Source: Neoceratodus forsteri (lineage: Eukaryota; Chordata; Ceratodontiformes; Ceratodontidae). From it: a stretch of DNA of 64,000 nt. Under the pieces are notes generated by a model. That model was not told the DNA's origin. It saw only the letters and a program-made list of their open reading frames with translations, and searched no databases. Location of the stretch: NCBI GenBank assembly GCA_016271365.2, contig CM057456.1:1396023001-1396087000 (forward strand), in the 5' to 3' direction. Shown piece after piece: positions 1 to 10,576 of this stretch (its first letter is position 1; every line of letters starts with the position of its first letter). The position numbers and the translations under genes were made by a program.

Positions 1-392
1 ACAGTCCATTTACCCACATTGACCCTTTAGGGTCTCTGGGATAGTGGAGTTGCAGCCCCTATAGAGTCCTTCCCAGAGTTGCTTTTCAGGAACATTATTT
101 AAGCCCTGAGGGCAGCAACCTCATAGATAATTATAAGGGTCTCAGTAAAGCTGCAACCTTATTGACTTCCAACATTCTGAGAGCCTTATTTTAATCTTAT
201 TAACATAACTGTGTAGCCTAATTATATGAGCATTGATTTAACAAACTAATGTTCTACTTGCTGTTTCAGCATTCTGTGTATGGAACTTAACGACTGCCAT
301 TATAGCTATGATGACCATGGCAAGCATCATTTGCTTCTGTCCATCATGTTGTTGTAATCCTCCCATACCCAACCACAACAGCAGCAGTACAG
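1..392. other. Unassigned flank
   Basis: No coding potential, repeat ends or RNA motif was recognised here. The stretch borders the 3' end of the CR1 element that follows and may be unique intergenic or intronic DNA. Confidence 0.5.
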
Positions 393-915
393 CAGAAACA
401 TAGAAGTTGACAGCAGAAGGAGAGCACTAGGTCCATCTAGTCTGCACATTTGTTTTAGAGCTATTTTGACACTTTAGTTGCCCTTTGTAGTCAGGGCTCC
501 CTTGTGTCTATCCCATGCTTTCCTGAATCCCCCCAAAGTGTTGACCCCCACAACCTCTTGGGGCAGGCTGTTCCAGGTGTCTACCACTCTTTTTTGTGAA
601 AAAAACTTCCTGGTGTTGGTAGAGAAACTCCCTCCTTGCAGCCTGAGGTCATGTCCCCTGGTCCTGGAGCCCTTCTTGAAGTGAAAAAGTTCCTGTGCCC
701 TGTACCTTGTTAATTCCTTTTATGTACTTGAATGTTTCAATCATGTCTCTTCTCTCTCTCTCTTCTGTGCTCCAGAGAGTACATATTCAGTTCCCTAAGT
801 CGTTCCTCGTAGAACATGTAATGCAGACCCCCGAATCACTTGTTGCCTTTCTCTGTACTGTTTCCACCCGGTCAATGTCCTTCCTGAGGTGAGACCTCCA
901 GAATTGAACTCCGTA

Positions 916-2129
916 TTAAAGGTGAGGCCTGACCAGCGATCTATACTGTGGTAGTACCACCTCCCTCCTCCTGCTCGTGATTCCCCTCCCAATGCAGCCC
1001 AGCATTCTGTTGGCCTTCAATGTTGCCTTCTCACGCTGCCTACTAACCTTCAAGTCATCTGAGATTATGATTCCCAGATCTCTATCCTGGTTTGAGGCAG
1101 CCAGTCTTTCACCTCCTAGGTAAAACACCTTTCTTGGATTTTTCTTTCCTATGTGCATGACCTTGCACTTTTTGGCATTAAATCTCAGCTGCCACACTCC
1201 AGACCATTCTTCTAGTTTCTTGAGGTCAGCTTCCTTCTTGCTCACTCCTTCTGAGATGTCCACTCTGTTTCATATCTTGGTGTCATCTGCATACAGACAC
1301 ACCTTCCCTTCTAGTCCATCAGTAATGTCAGCTATAACAATATTGAAGAACAGAGGCCGCAGCACTGAGCCATGGGTCACCCTGCTGGTCACCCTGTCTT
1401 CCGTTGATTGCATTCTATTAACCTGTACCCTCTGGGTTTTTCTTTGTAACCAGTCTTGTACCCATCTGACTACTTCTGGACTACCCATATGTGGTCAAGC
1501 TTCTTTACCAGCCTTCTGTGTGGAACCGAGTCAAAGGCCATACTAAAGTCTAGGTAGACCACATCTACTGCCCCACCGTCATCCACTATTTTAAGTAGTC
1601 AAAACTCAAGCAGATTTGTCAGGCATGACCTACCTGCTGTGAAACCGTGCTGTTTAGGGTATTTTTGGCCACTAGTTTCGAGGAATGCTATGCTCTTTTG
1701 TTTGAGTAATGTCTCCATTAGTTTTCCTACTATATATGAATACTATATACTACTATATAGAATAAATAAATAAATAAAAAATAAAATAAATATGTGAGGC
1801 TCACCAATCTGTAATTACTAGCTTCTTCGCAACTGCCTGATTTGTGAAATAGAACCACTGTTGCCTTTTTTCCGGTCTTCGGGTACCACACCACTCTTCA
1901 AGGATTTTGTGAATAGAAGTGCCAGAGGGGCTGCTAATTCTGCCCCTAGTTCCTTAAGGATTCTGGGGTGCATCTCATCTGGTCCCATGGCTTTGTCTAC
2001 TTTTAGTTTATTTAGTGCCTCCTGTACAGGTACTTCGGTTTCTGTAAAGGGACTCGTGTCTACCCCTAGTCTTGGGGTATTGTGTTTTTTCGGGCCTTGG
2101 CCATCCCCTGGGTCATCTTTGGTAAACAT
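916..2129 (-). pseudogene. CR1 ORF2 reverse transcriptase region
   Basis: The fingers motif KVDKAMGPDEMHPRILKEL (2129-1818) is followed by WLQRKTQRVQVNR and the catalytic box YADDTKI (codons near 1282-1293). Then come the thumb blocks LEEWSGVWQLRFNAKKCKVM and RDLGIIISDDLKVSRQ, and ITSRRREVVLPQYRSLVRPHL. These are the usual CR1 RT blocks in the right order on the minus strand. Stops and shifts break it into at least three frames, and an AT-rich simple run lies between the first two. The YADD box itself is intact. Confidence 0.85.
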
Positions 2130-2343
2130 TGAGCAGAAGTATTTGTTGAGAATTTTGGCTTTCTCTGGGTCATGTTTGGTGCATTTCTCTTCTTCAGTAG
2201 CAATCTTTATTACCCTTCCCCTTTGTCTTCCTACGTTCCCTAATGTATCTAAAAAGTGATTTGTCTCCTCTCTTTGCCCCTTCTGCTATCTTTTGCTCTG
2301 TCTGGGCTTTTGCTTTTCTAATTTGTTTGTTAGACTCTCATTT

Positions 2344-3364
2344 TTATCTTGTATGACTCCCAGTCTTTCTCAGTTTTGGTTTCCTGGTATATGCTGTACA
2401 CCTTGTTTTACTCTTTGACTGTGGTAGCCACTTCCTTGGAAAACCATAAAGAACTTCTTTTTCTTTTTGCTTTGCAGACCTATCTGGCACATTGATCTGT
2501 GGCAGTCTTATTGCTATCTTGAGTCTCCCCCACATGACCTCCACCTCCTCAACCTGTATTTCCATTAACTGGCTACCTATGTTGTTCCTCATTTTTTGGA
2601 AGTCAGCCTTTCTGAACTCTAGCACCTTTATCTTTGAGTGGCTGGTGTCCTGTGTTATGTTTACCTTAAAGCTTACTATGCGATGGTCACTGTTGCACAT
2701 ATGGCATCTCACTTCAATATCCTTGATCCCTTCTGAGTTTGTGAGGACTAGATCAAGTATGGCATCTCCCCTTGTTGGTGTTTTAACAAGTGGGCACAGT
2801 CTTGTGCCTTGTAGTGACAATAAGAAGTCCCTACTTCTTCTTGTTGCTGCCATTAGTTTGCTCCAGTTAATATCTGGTAGGATGAAGTACCCCACCAGTA
2901 TTACTTCGCCTTTATCAGACATTTTGTGGATTTCCTCTATTAAGTCTTTGTCTGTTTTAGCTCCTTGATTTGGGGGCCTGTACACGATGCCGATTCTGAA
3001 GGATTTTTCCTTACCCCTGTTTACTGTTAGCCATAGTGACTCAAAGTACACAGGTTGCCCTCTTACTTTTGTGGCTTCTGTTTCCTTCTGAATGTAAATG
3101 GCTATGTCCTCCCCCTCTTTTTTTGCCCTGCCTGTCTTTCCTGAACAGATAGTAACCAGGAATGACTGTATCCCATCCGTGGTTTTTCGTGAACCACGTT
3201 TTTGTTGCACCCACCCAGTCCAACCTTTCCGTTTCCAAGAGTTCGGGAAGTTTGTTGATTAGGTTCCTGGTATTTGCAACCATTGCCTTCCAGTAATGTA
3301 CATTCTCTTTGGTGCGAGGTTGCACATTGTTTCTGGACTGCTCCAGTTTGCTCTTTCCAGCCAA
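2344..3364 (-). pseudogene. CR1 ORF2 endonuclease region
   Basis: This is the APE-type endonuclease that nicks target DNA for target-primed reverse transcription. Two overlapping frames cover it. The first (3364-3041) has VVANTRNLINKLPELLETE and a WVGATKTWF block equivalent to the I.ITETW motif. The second (3210-2344) has FRIGIVYRPPNQ, then ILPDINWSKL in the place of GDFN.P, then ILDLVLTN and SDHRIVSF, the catalytic SDH block. The switch from one frame to the other near 3110 marks a frameshift. The GDFN aspartate is replaced (VGYFILPD), so even a repaired frame would be doubtful. Pseudogene by decay. Confidence 0.85.
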
Positions 3365-3719
3365 GAGATATTGGAGGTTGCTGGTTCAGGCGGATGTTGG
3401 GTCTGATTTGTTTTCTGAGGAGGTATGTGTGCATTTGGCATTTTGGGGAGTGATGATCAGCCCACTGATGGTAGGGATATGCGCTGTGTCATACTCCCCT
3501 TTATTTAAAGTACCTGTATAGACATCAAATTTTTGTCCGAGTGCTCACACACCTTCTCTGTTTAGATGCAATCTGTCATATTTAAAAAAAAAAAAAAAGC
3601 TCTTTCCCAAAAGTTGTGCCAGTTCCCTATGTAGTGGTATCCCTTGTCTTGGCACCAATCATCCAGTCATGAGTTGAATTCGCCTACTTCAATCTCTCTG
3701 ACTCGCTTGCTGCTTTTTC

Positions 3720-3992
3720 TCACACTGGCAGCACTTCTGAGAAGGCTAATTGGGACGGAAGGGAAGAAAGTTTGTTGGCCAGGTCCTCAAAGTGTTTCTT
3801 GGCCTCCTGAACAGTGAGATTTGCCAAGTCATTGGTACCGAGGTACATTGTTATTTGTGTAACATCTCCTGATTCCTGCACAATTGTCTTTCTTCGGTTA
3901 GTGTCCCTACTTGCAGAGGCTCCCAGTAGACACTTTGCCACAATGTCGCTTTTATCATTTTGTGTTAGGTGGTGTTCCACTCCTCTGATCAT
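3720..3992 (-). pseudogene. CR1 ORF1 SGNH-esterase domain remnant
   Basis: The translation holds the block YLGTNDLANLTVQEAKKHF and ends FSEVLPV. The GTND box is the Asn block of SGNH/GDSL hydrolases, and the FSEVLP strand is typical of CR1 ORF1 proteins. In CR1 this protein binds RNA and carries an esterase fold of unclear substrate. The GDS serine block upstream is not readable in this frame, so only the middle of the domain is visible. A second piece at 4320-4526 (minus) with CHACC and a short polar stretch may be the ORF1 N-terminus, but that is weak. It lies just upstream of the endonuclease region, as expected. Confidence 0.75.
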
Positions 3993-4530
3993 GGAATCCC
4001 TGATTATGAGAATTTTGCTTTTGTTTATATTTGTGTCGTTTTTATTTTGAGTTTTAGTATTTTTGTTGTTGTTGCATTTGGTTTTGGTATTGCTGTTGGT
4101 TATATTTTGAGTATTAGTATTTTTGTTTTTATCATCGTTTGTATTGGTTTTAATTGGCGTGTTAGTCTTTTTTGGTGGTTTGATTTTTTTTTTTTTTACC
4201 TTGTATTACTTTGTCTGTGGTTGGTAGCAGTGGAGCAAACCTGTTTTCGGTTTGGATGGCCAGGAAGTGCTCTGAGTTTGTAGCTTCCTTCCTGGGCCTC
4301 CTATGATGCCTCCTTTTCCTTACCACCTGCCAGTCTCTGGGCCCTGCCTTGAGTCCTGTCCCCTGCTATACAGTTCCCTGTATTGGAAGTCATATATTAT
4401 AGTCCAAGCATCCTGTAGTTGGACTGTAAGATCTGCTGTGGCACAGCACGCATGGCAGGGTCCTGGCTGCCATTTGTAGACCCTATTGTACAGTGTACTG
4501 GAGTTTTCGCAACTGACATGGTCCATTTTT

Positions 4531-5159
4531 TTTTTGTTTGTTCTTTTTTTGTTTCGTTTTAGCTGCGAGATAGTGCTGATTCCTGTTTTTTTGGCAGGAA
4601 GTGTGGATGAAAAAGAAAACAGAACAGTGAGTTTTTTTTTTTGTACCTTGCTACCTCCTATCAGGTGTTTTGGGCAATGCTACATGCCTGTTAAGCAAGG
4701 GCATCTGGGGAGGGTGGGTGGGTGTATCCGACTGTTCCTGTATGCTGTAGAAAACAATCAGGTAGCTGTTGGAGAGACAAGGTTTAGCTTATACTTCTAC
4801 AGAGTAAGAAGGAATCTGGTTACTGGCTCAGTTCTGCCCTTTGGCTCAGAACAGCTCTGTGAAGTCCCCGCTGCTGGCAGTAAAAACCCCTGCCTGTGGT
4901 CCTTGCGTTCTGGCTCCCTGCTGCTGTGAGGGAGAGGGGACTGGTCCACTGGCTGCAGGACAATACCCACCCTTCTCAAATGCTGGAGTGCCCAGGGAAC
5001 TGCTGCAGCAGAAGTCGCTGATGAGAGTAGAAGCCGTCGACAAGGTAGAACCTGGTTGTGGCTATGCTGCTGCGAGATCCACTTGTAGCGTTTCAATTGG
5101 TAGACCTGCAGGCAAGAGCATGGGAGAATTTAAATATCCTACTTGCAGTTCCCTCAGGT
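4531..5159. other. No recognised gene; possible CR1 5' region
   Basis: T-rich tracts are followed by mixed sequence without a supported reading frame. It lies upstream of the CR1 in that element's orientation and could be its 5' untranslated region, but nothing proves it. Confidence 0.3.
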
Positions 5160-6390
5160 GAAGATCAGTGATGCTCAGCAGACATTAAAGGTGCTTTTAC
5201 ACACAGGTTTTTAAAATGGAATCAGCGTTACCTGTGTGGTGCTGTTGTACTCTGTTGCGTTCTGGTTCCTTTCTACACCCTGCGAGTATTCCAGCAACCC
5301 CCGCCTCCATTTGTTTCAGCTCCCCCAGAGTTTGCTGCTCTGTAATGGTTGTTTATGCATTGCTACCAGAATGGCTGTTTTACACAGCCAGATGAAACAG
5401 AACACATCGGTGCAAACCGCGATAAGCAGAGATTGCGGTTTGGATGAACATTCACCTAGGGAACGAAACAGATGCCCTTTACACACAAGGGATGTAATGG
5501 AATACTGTTTCCATAACAGTCATTCCGTTACAGAAACCTGTGTCTAAAAGCGCCTTAAGGCTAGGGGCTGGACTGCATTTAGTGTATGCCTTCTAGGGTT
5601 GCTCTTTGTGTCTGAGCTGTTCTGCTGGAAAGAATTGAAAGGTAGGAAAAAAATGTCTTTTTTGAAGTTTTTTTGTTTTTGTTGCCTTCTAGTCAGTTCA
5701 AGTAGGAAGTGGGCAATGACAAGCAGAACTTATATAGGAAGAGGATCCGGAGGATGGGTGGGATTAGGGGGTAGGGTGGGGGGCAGAACCTTTGTTTCTC
5801 CTTTGTGCTGAAAAACAGTTAGTTAAGGTCTGTTGCTTAGTAGCATGACTAGAGACTTGAGGAGAGGAAGTCTCTCCCAGTCGGTGAAGACTCAGTGAGG
5901 CTCAGCAGACAGTAAGGCTAGGGGCTGGACCACTCTTGGCATATGCCTCCTAGGGGTGCCCTTTGTGTCTGAGCTGTTGCTTCCAGCTGAGAGCTTTCTA
6001 TTAGTCAACCACTATTTCAGTAGTGGTAAAGCAGTACAAATGCTGATTTACATATAACAGCCAGGAATTCTGGGTAAGTGTTCCAACTGCTCCTTATGCT
6101 GAGAGAGCAGTCACTGACTGGGTCTGAGCAGAGTGATTGAGGAGAGATGTCGCCTCAGCGGAGATAGGACCCGGCCCGGACTGTGCACTCCAAGGGGGAT
6201 TCAGCCAGGTTGAACTGCTGCCAAGGAATCCTTGCTTCTGCACCTGTCGGAGTCTGCCTTACCTCCATGATTGGTCTCTCTTCCAGTCGGTAAAGATCAG
6301 TGAAGCTCAGCAGACAGTAAGGCTAGGGGCTGGACCGCACTTGGCCTATGCCTCCTATCGTTGCCCTTTGTGTCTGAGCTGTAGCCACCA
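5160..6390 (+). repeat. Three copies of an unnamed repeat
   Basis: A unit containing GCTCAGCAGACAGTAAGGCT followed by AGGGGCTGGACC and TTTGTGTCTGAGCTGT occurs three times in the same orientation: about 5160-5625, 5878-5972 and 6288-6388. The second and third copies also share CCAGTCGGT just upstream. The first copy is interrupted by a MITE. Between the units the sequence is not clearly repeated. They could be promoter monomers of the neighbouring LINE or an old segmental repeat; no coding potential was seen. Confidence 0.7.
5189..5555. mobile_element. PIF/Harbinger-like MITE (367 bp)
   Basis: The left end AGGTGCTTTTACACACAGGT is matched inverted by the right end ACCTGTGTCTAAAAGCGCCT. TAA is duplicated at 5186-5188 and 5556-5558. 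A three-base TWA duplication with imperfect inverted ends is the signature of the PIF/Harbinger superfamily. No transposase frame is inside, so it is non-autonomous. The two other copies of the host repeat (5900 and 6310) show the uninterrupted site with one TAA, which confirms the insertion boundaries. Confidence 0.8.
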
Positions 6391-7680
6391 GAACATAAAA
6401 AACTTATTCCTATATCCTGATAGCTGTATCTTTAGGCTGTCATCTGAATGCTGTGGGTTCAGTGGACTGGCATAGGAGTGGTTATCTAGGATTTATGCTA
6501 CTATTGCTGCTGTCAGCCTTGTTCCTGGTTGAAAAGTGCAGCAATTCAAGAGTGTAGCAAAGCTACTGCTGTTATTTCAGAAGGAGCAGGGAGACGAACA
6601 GTGATTTGTCAGCACCACCATTTATGCGGGACAGCAAGCGAATAGGCAGGCATGGGGGGGATCTGCGGTGAGTGAGCCTTGCTACATTCATGGCTCCAGC
6701 GCTGTAATGAAATGCACTGTACTGTAAAGACAGGTACCGTATAACCTGAGTTTCCCTTTCAAATCTCCTAATAGTGTCACCGGTGCTGCCGATTTAAAAG
6801 CAGAATGAGGGGGTTTCTATCTATTGCATTAATGTGATTACAGAGGATGCGGGGATGTGCAATGAACAGCTAGGCTGTGGCTCATTCATATGTCCGGCAC
6901 AATAAAATACTGTAGAGTTCACACCATAGCAGGAGATGTCTGTCATGAAAGCAGGAGAAGAGGAATGGGGTTTCTGCCCTTATTTGGCAAGAAGTGAACA
7001 ATATCACTGGTGCTATCTGTATCAGAGATGGCGGGTGCATGAACAGCAGTGCTCATTCAAGTCCAAGCTGGGCTGCATAGTAGTACTCACTCAGCAGATC
7101 AAATACCACAGCTGGAGGAGTGTTTCTTTTCCTGTTTATAGCAGCTGTATACTATAACCAGTTCTGCTGGTAAGAGAGAGCGGGCAGGGGGGAGATCGTC
7201 ATTAAACAGCCGCACTGCAGCTGATTCTTCTCACCGCTGCTGTCTAATAAACTGTGTGACGTACAACTTACAGTAATTTTTTTTTTTTTTTTTATAATTG
7301 TTTGCCATCTGTGTGTTAACTTGTGAATGGATATTAGTGCTATGTATGATTTGTCGTTTGGTAGTAATAGTTCTGTGAATGGGACAGCGTGAGCATTTAT
7401 CATTGTTTCCTCTGTCTCATGCAGCAGAACTGTCTCATAAATGAAAATTCAAACATACACTTCATTTTTTGAAACAAAGATGTCACTGTTATGTGTTTAA
7501 ATATAAATATTAAAAATAAAATTAGACCCTTAAGGTTATTAGGGGCTTCCAATGCCTTAGGAGGTCCATGATTGAATTCATAGACCTAACTTATGTTTTT
7601 AATTTTAAGTCTTTGCACTTCAATGGTCATTGCACTCTGTCACTTTAAATTTCACCCTATTTAATAGTGTGTTACAGTCT
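6391..7680. other. No recognised feature
   Basis: No coding frame, inverted-repeat element or RNA motif is supported here. A poly-T run lies near 7270-7295. It may be unique DNA or very old repeats. Confidence 0.5.
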
Positions 7681-7865
7681 ACATGTCATCCTATGATTGA
7701 GCGCCAGAGGGCATGAAACGCGTTAGGAGACTTGTGTCTTGTGTACTTCGAGAGCGGAGGGGGTTTTGTTTGCTGGAGAGCAACTGTTTGAAACAATTCT
7801 GTACGCTTTAAATAAAAATAAATTCAGCACCTTGTTTTGGAATATACAGGACTCCTGCATCCCTT
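7681..7865 (+). repeat. Dispersed repeat with hammerhead-like core (possible Penelope-like end)
   Basis: At 7691-7727 the sequence reads CTATGATTGAG, then a small hairpin (GCC 7703-7705 with GGC 7710-7712, loop AGAG), then TGAAACGCGTTAGGAG. A hammerhead ribozyme has CUGAUGA, stem II, then GAAA and a short stem III. GAAACGCGU is what I recall from the minimal hammerheads in Penelope-like elements, which abound in amphibian genomes. Here the first core box is degenerate, so activity is unlikely. An AATAAA-rich tract follows at 7808-7825. The family assignment is inference. Confidence 0.4.
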
Positions 7866-8204
7866 ATTCCTGCTATAAAGGTCACAGTAAGTAGCTGGTG
7901 CCTACCTATACTTGCTTTTACATTGAACTGAGGCTAGGCATAGCATCCCAGGTGCAGCCCATATTCTTTCTGCAATGCATAAATGTTACAGTATTTCATC
8001 ACAGATAAATGCTTTATGGTGTCTATTTGTAATCTCACTAATACTCACGTTCACAATACTATTGTTAATCTTTGGTGGAGTGACTGTTTTTACGACAATA
8101 ATTAAGAATATTTGCAATTAATACAATTAAATATTGTATAACTGTAAGAAAACAGAACACAATTATAACAATAGCATTAACGAACTACGGGGGGGGGTAT
8201 GTTA

Positions 8205-8294
8205 ATGTCCTATTAATCACCCCCTGGGGGCAGTATGGCACTCGGTTATGCCTTGTACCACATTATGTCACTAGGGGGTGATTTTACAGGACAT
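8205..8294. mobile_element. Very short palindromic MITE (90 bp)
   Basis: The left arm ATGTCCTATTAATCACCCCC is matched inverted by the right arm GGGGGTGATTTTACAGGACAT. TTA is duplicated at 8202-8204 and 8295-8297. The spacer between the arms is about 40 bases. The trinucleotide duplication points to a PIF/Harbinger-type origin, as for the MITE at 5189, although the termini differ. Non-coding. Confidence 0.6.
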
Positions 8295-8823
8295 TTAACA
8301 CTACCTCTGTCATTCTTTATTGCTTAAGTATCCCAATCCTGCTACACACTGGGCGCCCTCATGCATCCAGAGCGGATTGTGGAACACGGAGGCACCGCAT
8401 GCCTTGCTGCTGACTAGCTCGCTCTTCTCATCAGGCAGCCCCCCGAATGTGGTTGTGGTGTGAGGGTCTGCTGTAAGCAGATAGAATGAAAACATCTAGC
8501 TCAGTTCCTGGTTATCCTGCATCCCTTTAACTGTTCAGAGTGGTCTGCTACTATCTCTGTTCTGTTGATCACTAAACCTGGTGGAAGTTTACCTCATGGC
8601 ATGATCACTGTGCATGACTCATTATGCCCCTAGGATTCAGGGAAGTGCCTTTATATAGTTCATAGTGCCTCCCAGCCTGGAAGTACTCCCCTCCACTGTC
8701 TGTCTGTAGCAGCTATATACTATAAGTCCCCTTCTACTGGACCTTCATTTTGCCCAAGGTAAGCAACCAGTGAAGCAAAATCCTAGAAAGAACTTGCCTA
8801 GCCCCCCCACACGACCACTTTAA

Positions 8824-9508
8824 AGGGGAACATTCATGAGCGGCGCCCATTATAGTTTGAAAGTCCAAAAAAAGCTCCTCTAAATAAGGTAATCAGCTTA
8901 CCTGAAGCTGGCAGCAGTCCAGAGATGGTGATAATTAAGTCTGCCCCAGACTGACTCTACATTGCCACCACATTTAGAACCTTATGATGTCACTGACAGT
9001 CAAGCTGTGGCTAATTGTTCTCAAGCACAGCTTAATCGTCAGTGACATCACAAGGTGCTTAAAATGGTGGTGGTGTTATCAGTATGTGGTGAACTTAATC
9101 ATCACTGTTTTTGGACTGCTGCCAGTTACAAGTAAACCCAAGACCTCAGTTAAAACCATTGCATGATCCTGCAGAAATTGTAACCAGACTGTTGTTTATT
9201 GAACACTGTTGTTTTGATACTGTAACTATTGTTGATTACCTCTCGCTGTCTGACTTGGGCTGGACCTCTCCACCCTTGAATTTGTAACTTGTCCTCCTTT
9301 TAACATTGTAATATTGCTCTGTTTGTGTCTTTTCTTGTACCATGTTATGTAATTTTATTTTTGACGTGGAGCCTTTGTAAAGGAGTCCTTGACTCAAAGG
9401 TTGTAATTCCAATTCTTTCAATAAATGAAATAAAAATCAATGAATCAAATATCTTTCCATGGGCTGTCAAACGTTGATGGGCACTGTTCATACTGTACGT
9501 GCTCCTCT
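8824..9508. mobile_element. T2/Kolobok-like palindromic MITE, split by a LINE tail
   Basis: The left end TTAAAGGGGAACATTC (TTAA at 8820-8823) fits the TTAAAGGRR start described for Xenopus T2 MITEs. The element folds back on itself: CTGGCAGCAGTCCA (8908-8921) pairs with TGGACTGCTGCCAG (9111-9124), with many further matches. The arms continue outward, and CGCCCATTATAGTTTGAAAG on the left matches the reverse of CTGTCAAACGTTGATGGGCA around 9465-9484. The right end GCTCCTCTTTCA has TTCA where TTAA is expected, one substitution. A LINE 3' fragment (9165-9445) interrupts the right arm. Non-coding. Confidence 0.65.
9165..9445 (+). mobile_element. LINE 3' tail fragment (Rex1/L2-like)
   Basis: It ends GACGTGGAGCCTTTGTAAAG, then a CTCAAAGGTTGTAATTCC arm and an AATAAATGAAATAAAAATC tail. 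The same 3' hairpin-like block recurs inverted at 56775-56820 and 58400-58430, identifying a common LINE tail. No coding sequence remains. It lies in the right arm of the T2-like MITE and so inserted later than it. Confidence 0.6.
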
Positions 9509-9983
9509 TTCAGTGTATAATAATAGACTTTATTTGGTGCAGGCTAGCTGTTCTGTCTCTGCATTGCTTTAATTAAGATGCCCGCTGACAACCTTCACAG
9601 GATGAAGTGGGGATTGTAGGCATCCTTGCTTCATTGAGTCATGATAGGCTGGCTGTACTAGAGCCTGATTCAAGCTCATCATGCTTTGGTTTGATTCTCC
9701 TGCACCATCGGCTTTTGATATGCAGTGGATTAGACAGTGTATTGGGATCCAGCTAATGTCCTTATCTCAGTCACAGGTTGTTGGGCAGATGGTTGTGCAG
9801 ATAGCAGTATGGCAAAGCAGAAGTGGGTGATAAAAAGGCTAAATAATATGTGAGGGGCACTCTGTTTTTGGTATTTACTGTACTAAAGGGACAGCTTTTC
9901 TATACCAGAACGTTTTGCTAATGCTCTTTTCCAATTTTTTAGATCCTCCAATGTTTCAGACTTCTGTTTTGTTCCTTCTGCAG

Positions 9984-10105
9984 GAAAATCTGTGCTGGGA
10001 TTGAGATGGTGGACTGGTTACTAGAGAGTTGTTCATTTCTCCAGTCCAGGGTGAAGGCAGCCGGTGTCTGGCAGATCCTACTGGAGATGGGAGTTCTATC
10101 ATCAG
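9984..10105 (+). CDS. Internal exon, DEP domain of an Epac/RAPGEF-family exchange factor
   Basis: The translation KICAGIEMVDWLL followed by SRVKAAGVWQILLEMGVLSS matches the core of the DEP domain in Epac-type Rap guanine-nucleotide exchange factors: a G.E.VDWL block and a SR..A.G.WQ.LL..GVL block. In these proteins the DEP domain anchors the factor to membranes. Splice signals fit: a pyrimidine tract and TTCTGCAG before 9984, and CAG|GTCAGT after 10105. The exon is 122 bp and open throughout, entering in phase 2 and leaving in phase 1; the leftover G would begin a Val-type codon, as in GVL..V of relatives. RAPGEF5 or RAPGEF4 are the likeliest identities, but the paralogue cannot be fixed from 40 residues. 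No other exon of the gene was found, so the flanks are presumably introns. A retained processed copy is excluded by the splice sites. Confidence 0.75.
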
Positions 10106-10576
10106 GTCAGTGTTGGCTTCAGCAAACCCACATGGGGGACCAAAGTAATGAAGGTACTACTTACCTGACTTTGGATAACTACATGAAATGGATTTGTTCT
10201 ATTAAGAAACAACGCACATTTAATTTATGCAGTGAAGCATGTGAACAGCACCCAGAATCCCAAAAGAGCCATGTGGAGCTTGGTGACTATGATGCTGGTG
10301 ATGTGGAGTACAGTTTGAGTATTGTGTTGACATCTTCTGTACTTTCTTGAGTTGCATAGTATTGGAAAATCTTGAGAGTGTATACATTGATGAGCTGCAC
10401 TGTTTTTAAAATTTTAACTCTCAATAAAAATGATAACTTTAAAGAAGAAAAACACCAAGTATTTTCTGCCTCAAACTGCCTCTTTGCACTCACTCCAACT
10501 CCCTTTACACCAGTTTCTTTCTCTCCTCTCTGGCAGGCAGGCACCTCTCCCACTGCACCTCCTTCCTTGTGAAGTG

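Larger units (their letters stand above)
393..4530 (-). mobile_element. CR1 LINE, nearly complete, decayed
   Basis: A non-LTR retrotransposon read right to left: ORF1 esterase region, then endonuclease, reverse transcriptase and a 3' end. On the minus strand the last bases read ACTTCTATGTTTCTG, the CR1-style ending also seen at 49890 on the plus strand. All frames carry stops or shifts, so it is a fossil. A simple AT-rich run (TAAA-type, 1740-1790) sits inside the reverse transcriptase and is probably a later expansion. The 5' limit is uncertain; a T/G-rich tract covers 4020-4200. The family call is strong because the esterase plus APE endonuclease plus RT order is characteristic of CR1. Confidence 0.85.

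Noticed and set aside
4797..5161. Frames of about 100 codons on both strands near 4.9 kb
   Set aside because: Mutually antisense, no domain, no splice context; shadow frames.
10006..10350. A 114-codon frame starting MVDWLL as a complete small gene
   Set aside because: Only the first 33 codons resemble a DEP domain, and a strong splice donor (CAG|GTCAGT) follows; the rest is intron read-through.
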